From Thunnus maccoyii (Eukaryota; Chordata; Actinopteri; Scombriformes; Scombridae), in assembly GCF_910596095.1 (NCBI RefSeq), contig NC_056534.1:9984490-10048489 (forward strand): DNA of 64,000 nucleotides, read 5' to 3'. Positions within the stretch are counted from its first letter, which is position 1. The number at the start of each line of letters is the position of its first letter. A model generated the notes under the pieces. It was not told the DNA's origin and did not search any database. It saw only the letters and a program-made list of their open reading frames with translations. Below are positions 12,198-24,888 of the stretch, in pieces. Both the position numbers and the translations under genes were made by a program.

Positions 12198-12308
12198 CCA
12201 ATCACATGGCGGAACGTGACTTTCTCGGTCAGTGATTGGCTGTTTTTGCACCGTTTTTCCCAAGATGCTTTGCTGCGCCGCTTTAGAATTCAAATCAAGC
12301 GGACCAAT
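12198..12308 (+). promoter_or_regulatory. plk1: plk1 proximal promoter: three CCAAT boxes and a CHR-like hexamer
   Basis: CCAAT occurs at 12198-12202 and 12304-12308, and its reverse complement ATTGG at 12235-12239. A TTCAAA (TTTGAA on the other strand) lies at 12289-12294. Vertebrate G2/M genes including PLK1 are known to combine NF-Y-bound CCAAT boxes with a CHR element (TTTGAA) bound by DREAM/MuvB. The arrangement here, about 400 bases upstream of the plk1 start codon, fits that plan. The motifs are seen; the binding is inferred. Confidence 0.55.
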
Positions 12309-12716
12309 CAGAGAGCGCCGTAACGACCGAGGCAGCATTTTAAACTTGTAGCAGAGACTGTTGTTAAAAGGCAGGACAGGGAAACGCAGCAGCCACCGGG
12401 GGACAGGTTTGCCGACTAATTTGATGTCAACCTCAGTTTTTTTTTTTAAATCTTGAGATTCGCATGCACTATATCTTTTGTCGTAAAACCAAAGGTTTGA
12501 ATAACGTTCGCGTTCAAAGGTGGTTAACGTTAGTTTTGATTTGAATTCATACGTGTTTGCAACCTGACGAGCAAACGAGCGTCCAGAGCTGAGCTAACGT
12601 CGGTTGAGGGTCGGGTTAACAATAGTTTGACCCTTCCAGCTACCATCGATACCTGGCCTCCTGAAGAATTTTTAAAACGTTTCTTTTAAAGACGTCGACG
12701 AGCACTTTAATCCGAA

Positions 12717-15700
12717 ATGAGTGCGGGTATTGCGAAGCCGGCGAACCCGTCGGCACATGTCGACCCAAAATCGGCTCCTCTCAAAGAAATCCCAGATGTC
12801 CTGGTTGACCCACGCACCATGAGAAGATACACGAGGGGAAGATTCCTCGGAAAAGGTGGTTTCGCCAAATGCTACGAAATCACAGATGTGGAGACGAAGC
12901 AGGTTTTCGCCGGAAAAATCGTGCCCAAATCCCTGATCCTGAAGCAACACCAGAGGGAGAAAATGACCTCCGAAATCGCCATTCACAAGAGTCTCAACCA
13001 CCCAAATGTCGTGGGCTTCCACGGTTTTTTCGAAGATGAGGACTTTGTCTTTGTTGTCCTGGAGATCTGCAGGAGAAGGGTGAGTGTGCATGGAAAACAT
13101 TAGTGAACTCACTGCTCACGGCCAACGGTTAACACGGCGGTCTCGCCCGTTGTCCTGTCAGTGTCAGTGGTGGCTGCTGCTTAAACTGTGAGAAAATCCT
13201 CACAAATGTAACATTAAACTATTCATTACAAGCAGTAATCATTTACCGATTCTTACTTTTTTATCCATTTTCACATTTGCTTTGGATTCATTGACAATCT
13301 ATCCACTGACGTTTTTGTTTTTTAATAATTAATCCATTTTAAATCTCTTTCTGTATCAAGGTAGCATAATTATAATAGTAAACACAAGAAAATACGCTAC
13401 AAGTTTGGTCTTGAGTGTTTATAATAGCTGTCATTTCCTTGATGAAATGCCTACTAATCCAGTCATTTCCTTTTTTATTCTTATTCAGTCCTTGCTGGAG
13501 CTGCACAAGCGTCGTAAGGCTGTGACTGAGCCCGAGGCTCGGTATTACATGATGCAGCTGCTCAAGGGTATCCAGTACTTGCACAACAACAGGGTTATCC
13601 ACAGAGATCTGAAACTGGGCAACATCTTCCTCAATGATGACATGGACGTCAAGATAGGTAATTTGAGCTGTTAGATCGCAAATGACGACTTTGGTTATCT
13701 TGCAATACCTGAGAAATTAGTAATAAACACCGGAGGCAAACCTGTTTGTCCAGTGATAACGGATAGGACACAGCCCAGCCCTCACATCAGGAATCTGTCA
13801 TAAACTCAGACTTCCTGGATCCGATGACCAAACACTGCACTGGTGTGATGTTGCATCTACACTGGGAGTTTTCTAGTACAGTTTCATTCAACTCTGATCA
13901 TTTGTATACCTGGTTTCCTTGTAAGAGGAAGTGTACTTGTCATCTTTGTTCCTAGAATATGAAACTAACAGTTTTCATTTGTAAAAACAGAACATTTAAG
14001 AGCTACTAATAGACATGTTAAGTCAGCTGTTTTTACAAAAAGTTCCCTTTTTTCTCCTCTAGGGGACTTTGGTTTGGCCACTAAGATTGAGTTTGATGGC
14101 GAGAGGAAGAAGACCTTGTGTGGAACACCCAACTACATTGCACCTGAAGTGCTTTGCAAGAAAGGCCACAGCTATGAAGTGGACGTCTGGTCCCTCGGGT
14201 GTATATTGTAAGTTTGAACACACAAACACACCTGGGAATACGCTTTATTTTAGAATGACACATTTCCACATGATCCAGCCTGGTCCGTTCAATCTCTGCC
14301 TTGTCTCTACTCTCTCAGGTACACTTTGTTGGTGGGTAAGCCCCCATTCGAGACCTCCTGTCTGAAGGAGACCTACAACCGCATCAAGAAAAACAACTAC
14401 ACCATCCCTTGGGTAAGCTGGAATAACATAGCACACAATAACTCCCTCAAAACTTATTTTTTCACTTTTTTTTTCTCCACATCTGATGAATTCCTGCCTC
14501 TCACAATCTCTTCCATCCCCTTTTTTTTCTGAATTCACAACTTCTCCCTGCAGCACATCAACCCGGCAGCGTCCTCTCTCATCAAGCGGATGTTGCACGC
14601 TGATCCCACTCAGAGGCCTACCATCGCCGAGCTGCACACCGACGAGTTCTTCACAACTGGCTACATCCCCTTACGTCTGCCCACTACCTGCCTCACAGTG
14701 CCTCCGAGGTTCTCCATCGCCCCCTCCTCAGCTGTGGAGCTCAGCCAGAGACGCCCGCTGACTGCTATTAACAACAAGGGTAATGATCCCAGCAGTGCAT
14801 GACTGCCTTTAGTTTAGTCTGCAGATTATTAAAATAACCACAAAGTATTTGGTTTGGGTGGATAATTACAGATCAGGATTGACATTTTGTGGTCCACGTA
14901 AGGGTGTTAATGACTTTTTGTTGTGTTTTCTAGCAGAGACAGAGAAGGTGGACGTGAAGGACGAGCCTGGGCAAAGGTGAGAGATGTTGGTGAAACTTCA
15001 GCCAAAAATGTTCTCTCACTGAATTATTTAACTGACCAGATGTTTTGGGATTAAGTGTTTCAATGTTCATCAGAAGATTTATGTTTGTTATGGACTGTAG
15101 ATAATAAATGTTGTGTGTATTTCTCTGTGCAGGGAGCCTGAGCCTGCAGAAAACCACCTGAAAGACATGCTTCAGCAGCTCAACACCATCATTGCTGCCA
15201 AACCCTCTGAGAAGGCCATCATACGCCAAGGTGAGTGCAGACTTTTCAGTTGTGTTGACAAAGAATTTCAGTGTTTTGTAGAGTGAATTGTAGTACTTTT
15301 GTGCTTTTTTGTGTCTTAATACACTACATAAAAATATTTTGTTCTATTTTTGTATTTCCAGAAGAGGCAGAGGATCCTGCATGTATCCCAATCTTCTGGA
15401 TCAGCAAATGGGTAGACTACTCTGACAAATATGGATTAGGTAAGAATTCGATGCCTCCACATTCATAAAGACAGGTACAATCTGTTTGTGGTGAAATAAC
15501 ATCAGGTTTAACAGTATTTTATCAGATCACAGTTGAGAATTTGCAGTTGCTGTTGCATATTTTATATTTAGAAAAGTTGTCAAATGTGTATTTCAGGCTA
15601 CCAGCTCTGTGACAACAGCGTGGGCGTGCTGTTCAACGACTACACGCGCATGATAATGTACGCCGACGGAGACAGTCTGCAGTACATCGACAAGGCAGCA

Positions 15701-16406
15701 GCTGAATCCTACCTCAGCGTGCGCTCTTACCCCACAACACTCAACAAGAAGGTTGGTAGCCGACACTTATTTCTGCAAAGATGATTGTGAACCTTTGATT
15801 TAATTTTTTAGGACTTGTCCTTAGTTTTTTTTTTTTTTCTTTTAGATCACTTCTCACTTGTAGTTCTCACATTTGTTCTCTCTCTGTCTCTGTCTCTCCC
15901 CTTGTAGATAACGTTGCTGAAATACTTCCGCAATTACATGAGCGAGCACCTGCTGAAGGCCGGCGCCAACATGGCACGGCGGGAAGGTGACGAGCTGGCA
16001 CGGCTGCCCTACCTCTCCCTCTGGTTCAGAACAAAGAGCGCCATCGTCCTGCACCTCACCAACGGCACTGTTCAAATCAACTTCTTCCAGGTTAGACACA
16101 TCTTTCTCCCAGCGGTGTCTTTGCTTACCTTTTTGCCTCAACAATTGTCAGTTTCTTTTGCCTTGTGCACAAATCCTTAACCCACATTTTTCATCAACCC
16201 CTCTCCGTCAGGACCACACCAAGCTGATCCTGTGCCCGCTGATGGCTGCCGTGACCTACATCGACGAGAAGCGAGACTTCCGCACGTACAAGTTGTCTCT
16301 TCTGGAAGAGTTCGGCTGCAGTAAGGAGCTGGCCAGCCGCATTCGCTACGCCAAGCTCATGGTGGAGAAACTGCTGGACAGCAAGCCTTCCCCCGCCGCA
16401 CATTAG
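12717..16406 (+). CDS. plk1: Polo-like kinase 1, 11 coding exons, complete
   Basis: Exons 12717-13079, 13489-13657, 14063-14207, 14319-14412, 14554-14779, 14934-14976, 15133-15230, 15362-15439, 15597-15751, 15908-16090 and 16212-16406 join in frame to 582 aa plus stop. The kinase domain has G-loop GKGGFAKC (45-52), catalytic Lys67, HRD with Asp161, DFG 179-181 and activation-loop Thr195 in KKTLCGTP (human Thr210). The linker has an RRPL destruction-box-like motif. Two polo boxes follow, with Trp396 and His520/Lys522 matching the human phosphopeptide-binding Trp414 and His538/Lys540. PLK1 is a mitotic Ser/Thr kinase acting at centrosomes, kinetochores and the midbody. Slightly shorter than the human protein (603 aa), mainly at the N-terminus. 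The start is the first ATG of the GC-rich exon. Identification rests on residue-by-residue resemblance to PLK1 and on palb2 lying next door. Confidence 0.97.
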
Positions 16407-17161
16407 ACCACTTTTTTTTTTTCACCACAGTCTTTTAATCACCGACCACTCCTTCCGGTCTGCCAGCCTCCTAACAGGACGGGATTTTTCCTGTGTTTTA
16501 TTGAAGGGTCATCTTTTGAGGCTTTGACATGTACTATGAAAATTTATCTTTCTATCTATATATTTTGTACATGAATGTTGAATTTCAGTCTCTCAGCGCT
16601 GTGTTTCACCCACCGATTTTTATCGTTGTTCCTGCTGTTAATAGAAACTCACTATCTTAACTTTCCTTGGTGACGATTGCTCTTGACAAACACGTTCCTG
16701 CTGATGCAATCGTAGCCGGCCGCATCGCCGGCAGCGCAGCAGGCGAGTTGACCCCGTACAGTGAAATAAGTCAAGGAGGGAAAGATGCATGTTCAGTACG
16801 CCTCCCTTACTCTCCGTGCTAATGGTTTGTTTGCATTTATTCTTGTCAGTCATGCATTTAAACCTAAAGCCTAGTGGACAAATGTGTTGTGGGGGATTGA
16901 GGCTCAGTCTGGCTGTGTGGAAAAAAGCTTTTCTGGTCTGGTTCTCTAGTTTGTCTGTTTCGTCTGTTTTATTTGGTTGTATGTGTGTGTGTAGAGAAAT
17001 GGACCATGTTAATATGTCTTCATCATGTACATTCTTTTCTCTAGTTTACTTTTTACTCTTTTTATAAGTGTTTTAGGTGTCTTGTCTCTTTCAACAAGAT
17101 GTACAAACGTGTACATACTGCTGAGTATCCATACAGGTTGTAAAGATTTTACCCAAGTTTA

Positions 17162-17167
17162 AATAAA
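17162..17167 (+). terminator. plk1: Polyadenylation signal of plk1
   Basis: AATAAA lies about 755 bases after the plk1 stop, with T-rich and GT-rich sequence around and after it ('cattgtggttttaatgtctg'). It predicts a 3' UTR of roughly 780 bases. Confidence 0.65.
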
Positions 17168-17189
17168 GATTCTCTGATCAAGACAAAAT

Positions 17190-18420
17190 CATTGTGGTTT
17201 TAATGTCTGTTTGCATCCTGACTCTTGTCAGAACACCAAAGACCTCAATTTATTATTCTTCTGTTTGCCTGCAGAAGTCCTTCAGTGTGCATCAGCTTTT
17301 GTAGCCAAAATAAAAGGTTTGCTTGACTCAAATAAAAAAACACTTTGTCAGTCGAATGCAGATATGTTTTGACACGTGCTAGTAAAACAAATATCTGTAT
17401 ATATACCCGTTTTGTAGCTGTAATTTGGATGAATCCACCTGCATCAATGAGTAAATACAAGTAAAGCAGGGATTTTGCAGAAAATCCTTCAGGATTTGTG
17501 TCTTACAAACTGCAGAGGTGTCAGGTTGCCCTTCATGGCAGGTTACTATTTGGAAACTAGATCAGCAATCTCAAACTCACAATGAGGAGTCATGGATGGT
17601 AGTTTACAAAACTGTGTTTAGTACGTGGTAATTTCTTAGTAGAAAGTAACAATTATGGATTAATTTGCCTTTCCAAGCTGTGTCTCTAACAACATCAGCT
17701 GGAAGCAATTTAAACTTTTGAAAGATGCCAAATCTCAGAAAATTGTAATCTTTTGGCGCCACCTACCGGACACATACAGCCATTACAACTTTTTTTTTTT
17801 TTGGTCAAAACTTGTTTACTTCTTCAAACCTCTTGACGCAGTTCTTTTTGCCAACATGCAGCTTGGAAAAAATATCTGACTCTTAATTTTTAATTCTTGA
17901 CATCCAGAATCAAGTAGCATTACAATATTTATCATCTTTGAAATAGCTTTGATTTTTTTTGCATAAAACATCTAACTACAAAACAAGAACGTCAACTCTC
18001 ACCTATAGAACTTTACAGCTTTGTTACAGAAATAAATCAAAAATGCTTCAGTGTGTTTCAATATGTTGAAACTGAATTGCAGAATCAGCTGAGGAACCAG
18101 CTGTGGTCCACTTGTATGTAGATGCAGCTAAATGAAGAGTTATGTTTTTCCACAGATTGCTACACCGACTGTGTGGAGTTTTGAAAAACATCCACAGTAT
18201 CTGTATTCAGCAGATGTTTGTTTTGCTTAAAACAGGTGTGAATCAGCTGTTTGTTTCCTCACTAAAGGAAATGTTGGCAGGATGAACAGTTGTTTCCTTT
18301 GATGAAACTATGTGTGATAATTACACTTGACTGCTCACAAACCAGTTTTGCAGACCTACAGCGTGTGTGGTAGAAAACCCGACACACCAAACCTACATGA
18401 GTGCATTTATACACACGCTA
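17190..18420. other. Convergent intergenic spacer between plk1 and palb2
   Basis: The two genes end tail to tail across about 1.2 kb of AT-rich DNA. No exon was recognised. A (T)11 run at 17791-17801 and short A/T runs are the only low-complexity features. Confidence 0.5.
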
Positions 18421-18423
18421 CTT

Positions 18424-18429
18424 TTTATT
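18424..18429 (-). terminator. palb2: Probable polyadenylation signal of palb2
   Basis: TTTATT on the plus strand is AATAAA on the palb2 strand. It is the first such hexamer after the palb2 stop and implies a 3' UTR of about 590 bases. Confidence 0.5.
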
Positions 18430-18991
18430 TTGTTCAAGTGTGTAAAAATATAACTGACATAATGGTTTTAGTAAACCTTAGAAGTGTGAAAATACACAAA
18501 AAATAAAACTGAATTCACAAATGTTTAATGTAAATTATAAAAACACACTTTTTTTTTTCTTTAAATATAACAATTTGTTTTCAAGTAAGCACAATAAAGA
18601 ACAGTTGAAATAGCAGCAGCAGCAGTAAAAAAATACAAATTTGGTTTTCAGTCTGGGGTTACAGTAGTCTAAAAAAGTGGAAATCTGACATACAGTCGAC
18701 ATCCAGTTTGTTACACTGGTGCTCTAAAAACATCAGTCATATCATCTCTAAATGTTGGAGGAAACCAGCAAAACACTGACTTATAGGATATGTTCAGTTT
18801 ACAGAACAATAACTCCCATATCTTAGCTGTAGGAGTAGTGCCAACTAATTGAAGACAGAAATTTAACTTAAAACTGTATAAGTGCAATGACCGAGTGTGA
18901 TGTTGTAGTATTTTAAAGGCGTCTGTCAGCTGATACTGTGTTAAACTCTTCCTGTAAACAGTCAAACAGTGACAGAAAGTAATATGAGAGA

Positions 18992-21900
18992 CTACACTGT
19001 CTGTGAAGTCTGACTCCTTCTGCACAAGTGTAGCGTGACGTCTCCGTTGTGATGGCCGGTCATCAGTGTGTCCCCGCATCCCCATCGAGCCAGCTGCCAG
19101 CCTTCGCTCTCGGGAGCCCACACCATCCTCGAATCCCCCCGGCGCCCGAGCTCCCACACGCACACGCAGCCGCTCTGACTCAGGCCCACCACGCTGGAAC
19201 TGTTAACGTCGGCCTCGCACAGCCTGCAGGACACAGAGACAGATGGGACTGTTAGGTTAAATTAACGCACAGGAACACGCGCTTCATCTGTCGTCGGTCA
19301 TCGTCTCACCTGCCGGACCAGGCTTTGGGCGGATACAGCCGGGTAGCCAGAGCAGATTTTCCGCTCAGAGGGTTAACGGCGACCAAGGAGAACAGCGCTG
19401 TCTTCTTCCTCTCTTCTTCCTTCTCCTCCTCCTTCAAAAACCTTTGATCTTTTGCTTTGGCCTCTTTTTCTTCTTCCTCCAGGGAGCTGAGAAAGTGATG
19501 CTGCAGCAGGACTAATAACACTCCCTGTGAAAGAGCGTGTGCACAAACAAACACGCATAAATAAAGACTGCATTAAAATCATCTCAAGAGTGAGACACTT
19601 AGACTTAGACTTACACAGTAGGAGTATCCTCTGAGACAGGCCGTGTGTGATAAACCGTCTCCGAGGACGATTCTCCGCAGCAGTTGTCCAGTCTTTAAAT
19701 TCCTGTAACACACATAAGAGTTAAAAAAAAATCTTGACTAGAGAAATTAAAGAATCCTGCAAAATTTTCCTGATGATGATCTGAGGTCTGGTGTCGGTCT
19801 AGTGCCCCCTTGTGGCTTCTTTGCTGAATACTGTATATTCATGTGTAAATGACTACAGTGAACATTTATACAGCTTCTTTCTCTCAAAGAGGAACAGAGT
19901 GCTTACAGTGATACGTTCAACAAAGCCAAGGATGGTGTTTAATGAGTTTTATGATCAGCTAAAAGACGTGATGAAAGATCTTTCATCAGCGCTCCTTCTC
20001 AGAACACACAGAAAGAACAAAAGACACAAAGATTAAAAAGATCACCTTTGTTAATTGTGTGACTTGCATCTTCTCACTAAATCTAAAACTTTTGCCTAAA
20101 TTAAATAAAAACTGTTTTAGAGTTGCTCCTGCCAGGCGTCCTGGTAGCTTAGTGATCTAAAAGTCGGTTTATACTCGATCAGAACTGGTTTGTACAATGT
20201 TTTATCCAAACATGTCGGAAATCAAAAGTGTTTATAGTTGTTCAGAATGGCTAGAAAGAGCAGATGAAACCCTGGCTCTTTCCTCATGTCTGCGCAGCTA
20301 GCCGATCACAGCATGAAGTGAGTGTGAAGGTCAGATTGTCTGTTTCAGAAAGTTACAGAAACGGTCAGATAAGCTGACGTTGGAAACGTGCAGAGGGGAA
20401 GGGGTTTCTGAAGCTATTATACCATCCAACAAGCACTTCTGAAGAAGTATAGAGGCAGCTTCAGACACATTTTCCAGAGACCTTTGTTTATGTCATATCT
20501 CCTCTCTTTCTCCTCATGAGTCCTGTCTGTATCTACACTGTGAACTGTCACATAAAGGCAAAAGTTTGAATCAAGTGTATCTGTCAGCGTACTGGTCTAA
20601 AGGGCCACAAGTGGGCACTAGTCTGTTGTACATACCACGTAAGCAAAGCAAACAGAGGAAAACTCCAAACAGGAAGTACCAGAGTCAACATTTAATGCAA
20701 GGACCCTTTGCTTTGAGGTGACTATCAGTATTTAAATTGAACCTTCCTCTCACTGCTCCAATCTTTCTCACCAAACAAAGAGGCATCCGCCCTCATCAGT
20801 ACCGATCAGAGCATCTGAAAGTCCGTCCACCGGAGCGATGGCCCCGACACAAACACCAGGAGACGCGAGAGGCTGAGAGCTCTGTGTGCTGACAGAGAGA
20901 AAGAGAGAGATGACGCACCGAGATACCAACGCGCTGAGAAAACAGCTGAGAAAGAATAAATACAACACTGTTGTCACAGCTGCTGAGTTACCTGTTGCTG
21001 TCTGACAGTGTGAACACCTGCAGCGTGGAACCACACGCTGAGTAGGAGGAGCTGACCACTCTGGACCCGGGGACAGCCACAACAGCCTGGATGACGCCCT
21101 CGCACAGCAGCACATGTGAGAGGCTGGAGCACGACAGCATCCTGCGCACACGAACACGGATAAGTTTAACTGCTGAAAACTGCTGAAAACACCGAAGCTT
21201 TGCAAACTTCAACAGCTGGTTTCCTCAGGCATAATTCGTCTTGGTGCAAGACTAAAACAAATTTGGAGATGCTCGTTGAAAAATCTCTCTGGTGTAGCTC
21301 CAGGCTATCCACAAATACAGCCCAAATGTTTAAATATCACTAGTTGACAGTGTTGTATTCACCTCACTTCTCTGATCTCCAGCTGACCCAGAGTCACACA
21401 CATCAGTCCGGCAGCATCCGGGACAGGAAACACGTTGATCACCGGCTGTAAGCAAACACAAAAATGAAACATTTTCATATGTATGACTGAATTAAAGGGA
21501 CCAAAGTGTCCCCAAAGTGTTCATCAAGAGTCTCATGTCCTGTCCAAGAGGTTTTTTTTAATTTTAAACATACATACCACTACATGTCTCAGTTTTAATT
21601 GTAATTCCGTTAGGGCTGCAACTAATGATTTCCATTACTAATACATTTTCATAGATTAATGGATTCTTTTTTTGATTAATCAATTATTCACTGAATCTAT
21701 TGAAATATAGTGAAAAATGTCCCTCACTAGTTCCCAGAGCCAAGGTTTTCCACACTCTTTTATGACAAATGACACATTTTGTCATTGTTTCAGCATTAAT
21801 TTCTGTTTAACGAGGTACGCTGTGTAGTTTTTTGGTTAACTCACTTTTAAATTCTCTCTTTCTTACCAAACATACTGTGTGTATCCTCATAAAGATGCTG

Positions 21901-22248
21901 AATGCTTTTCCTTCATCATAATACATTTGCACAGACAATTTTTTTGGAAGAATTTGAAACCTACATTGTTTACATCCATGTTTGCCTAACAGCAGTCTTC
22001 TGCTCTCTTGCTTTTTATTGGTGTATTGCTACTCTTGATATGAAGGCGTGCATGTGGACATACACACACACAAACACACACAAAACACTCACCTCATTGA
22101 AGGTCCATGTGTGTGTTAGGCACCATTCGGATGCTGAAGTCTGACTCCACAAACACACGGCCCACTTTCCTGCTGCTGCTACAAACAAACTGCCTGAGGA
22201 TCCGAGCAGACAGCACGCGTCCACCAGACAGCCTCCTGCTGGGGCCTG

Positions 22249-22329
<81 letters not shown>

Positions 22330-24846
22330 CTCTATGGATACTGCAGATACACACCTAAATTCTTGCACAACACATGAAACATCCTTTTTTTTTACCTTTA
22401 ATAACTGTGTGCAACTCATGCGTTCATCTGCTGTTTCCTCTGTTCTTGCCCCCACCTGCCCACCCGTGCCCTGCACCTGGATGTCGGAGGCGGTCTGGAA
22501 CCGATCATCTGTAGCTGGAATCTCTGAGAGGGCTCGGATCTGAGCGAAGGGCGAGACGGGAGGTAGGGAAGTGAGGGATGCACAGGGAGAGAGAGCTGGA
22601 GGGGAGAGGGCCTGGGTGGACGGGCTGTGAGGGGGAGGCAGGGTGAGAGAAGGGGCGGAGGGAGAGGAGGTGAGTGGGAGGGCGACGGCGACGGGGTGCG
22701 GGGTGAATCCTAGGGACGGTAGCGTGGGGCTGGAGAGGAGAGCGGATGAGGGCAGGTGTGGGGTTATGAGGGGGCAGGGTGCTGAGGCCGGAGGGGGGCT
22801 TAGTAAGAGCTGAGAGTGGACGCTGTGCTGCGGTAAAAGCTTCTCCTGATTTTTATTTTCCACTACTCTCTCTGTTAGAAGATTTGTCGCGGGTTCAGAA
22901 GGTTCCTTTGAATCTTTGACGCAAGATTTCGGCAGTTTCACAGGAGACTCTTCAGTATCGCTGCATGCCTGTGCAGCGGAGCAGTTGTTAGAAGCGCCCT
23001 CGGGGGATTCCTGTGGAGGGTGATCAGAGAAGGGAAGAGTCTCGATGAAAGCTTTATCTTCTTTTTGGTGGTTTGTAGGCCTCTGATCCTCCAAAGGATG
23101 GACCACAACAGAACAATCTGTTTGTTCTTCTGATGCTGGTTGTTTAATTTTAGGTTTATCGCTCTCTTTGCCTGCATGTTTGTCTGCGAAGTTCATAGAG
23201 GTCTGAGATTTGACAGGGTGGTCCACAGGTCTGTGTGTGTCGCTGGCTGAGACACCGCTCTTACTATGAGTGTTCAGAGTCACAGGGTCTTGCTCTGTAT
23301 ATTTATCTACATAGTTAACAGCTGATTCTGTTGAGCTTGTGTCACTCTGGCACTCTGTATTAAGGTTGTCAGTCTGCTGCTCTCCGGGGGTTTCTGTCGT
23401 ATCAAACGACTCTTCAGCTAAGGACGGGCTTGTCAGTTTATCTGTGAGCTGTGCCTCTTTGTCTTTATAGGGATGGGGTGCTTTGTCGACTGTGGGTGTG
23501 AGGCTGAGCGGGAGCGGTAGAGGCGTCACTGAGTCGCTGCCGTAGTGGGTGTCGGAGCGCCGGTTGCTGCCACGCGTGTTATGAGACGGCGATGAGAAAT
23601 GTTCTACTCCTGATTCCACAGCGACTCGGCGAAGTTTGTGAAGTTTCAGGGAAGCAAACTGGTCATCGGGGAGATGAAAATCTTGATGCATGTCGAAGTT
23701 CGCCAGGTCGTTGACCAGCGGGCCGGGGAATAAAGACGGGAGAGGAAGCGGAGACGTTTGTGCGGCTGGAGAGGAGGGCAAGAGGAGAGATCGCCAGCTC
23801 TCTGCACCTGCAGGACACATTTAAAAAAAAGAAATGTGACATGATTTTAAAAAAAATGAAAAAGGCACTCCTTCATCAACATGCTCCTTACTGTGTGTTT
23901 CACTCGCTGTATATCAGCGCGACCCAACTTACATAATCAGGCTGGATTTATTTTTTAATTATTATCAATAATACCAGTAATGAATTTAATCATTATTTGT
24001 CAAAAAATATTGAAACACATGAAAGAGAAAGTGACATTGGATGATATTAGGGCTGCAACTACTGATAGTTTTCATTATCAATTAATATGCTGATTGTTTA
24101 CTTGAGTAATTTATTAATTCTTTGGTTGATAAGATGTCAAAAAAATAGTGAAAGATGTCCATCCCAGTCTTCCACCTCATGTCTTTTTTGTTCAATCAAC
24201 AGTCAAAACCAGGAAGATTTTCAGTTTACTATGATAGAAAACATAGAAAAGAAGCAAATCTTCAAACTAAACAGGATGCAGAGAAATCATTACAGGTCTA
24301 GTTGACATATTCCTTTATTAAAATGAGCAAGAGTCGTTTTTTAAAAAAAAAACAACTGTGATTCATTTCCTGAGTGTTGCTCCGTGTCTGACAGGTGCGG
24401 GCATGCAGATCGTTGATTACTTTGTTGTTTGTTTCATGAGCTGAGAGCATCAAAGTGTGATCTCTGTGTTGACCGCGATGAAAGAACATGTGCAACAGTT
24501 TGGTTCTTTCATGTGTTTCTCATTTTTGTTACAGACTACAACAGACTTCAACAGCACAAAGTCATGAGCTATTTTTATACATAATTAATCATTTTGAATT
24601 TCTTTGAATTCTCTTATTCCAGCTTCTCAAATGTGAATATTTTCTGGTTTCTTCAGTCTTCTATGACAGTAAACTGAATATTTTTGGGTTGTGGGCTGCT
24701 GGTCGGGACAAAAGAAGACATTTGAAGACGTCATCTCGGCTTTTGGGGGACAGTGATCAACATTTTTCACCATTTTCTGACATTTTATACACCAAATGAC
24801 TAATTGATTAATTGAGAAAATAACCAAAAGATCTGTCTCTGTCATT

Positions 24847-24888
<42 letters not shown>

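Noticed and set aside
22015-23820. A single 601-aa minus-strand ORF
   Set aside because: It is palb2 exon 5 plus read-through into intron sequence and the (TG)n tract; the exon ends at 22396 with a GTAAAA donor.
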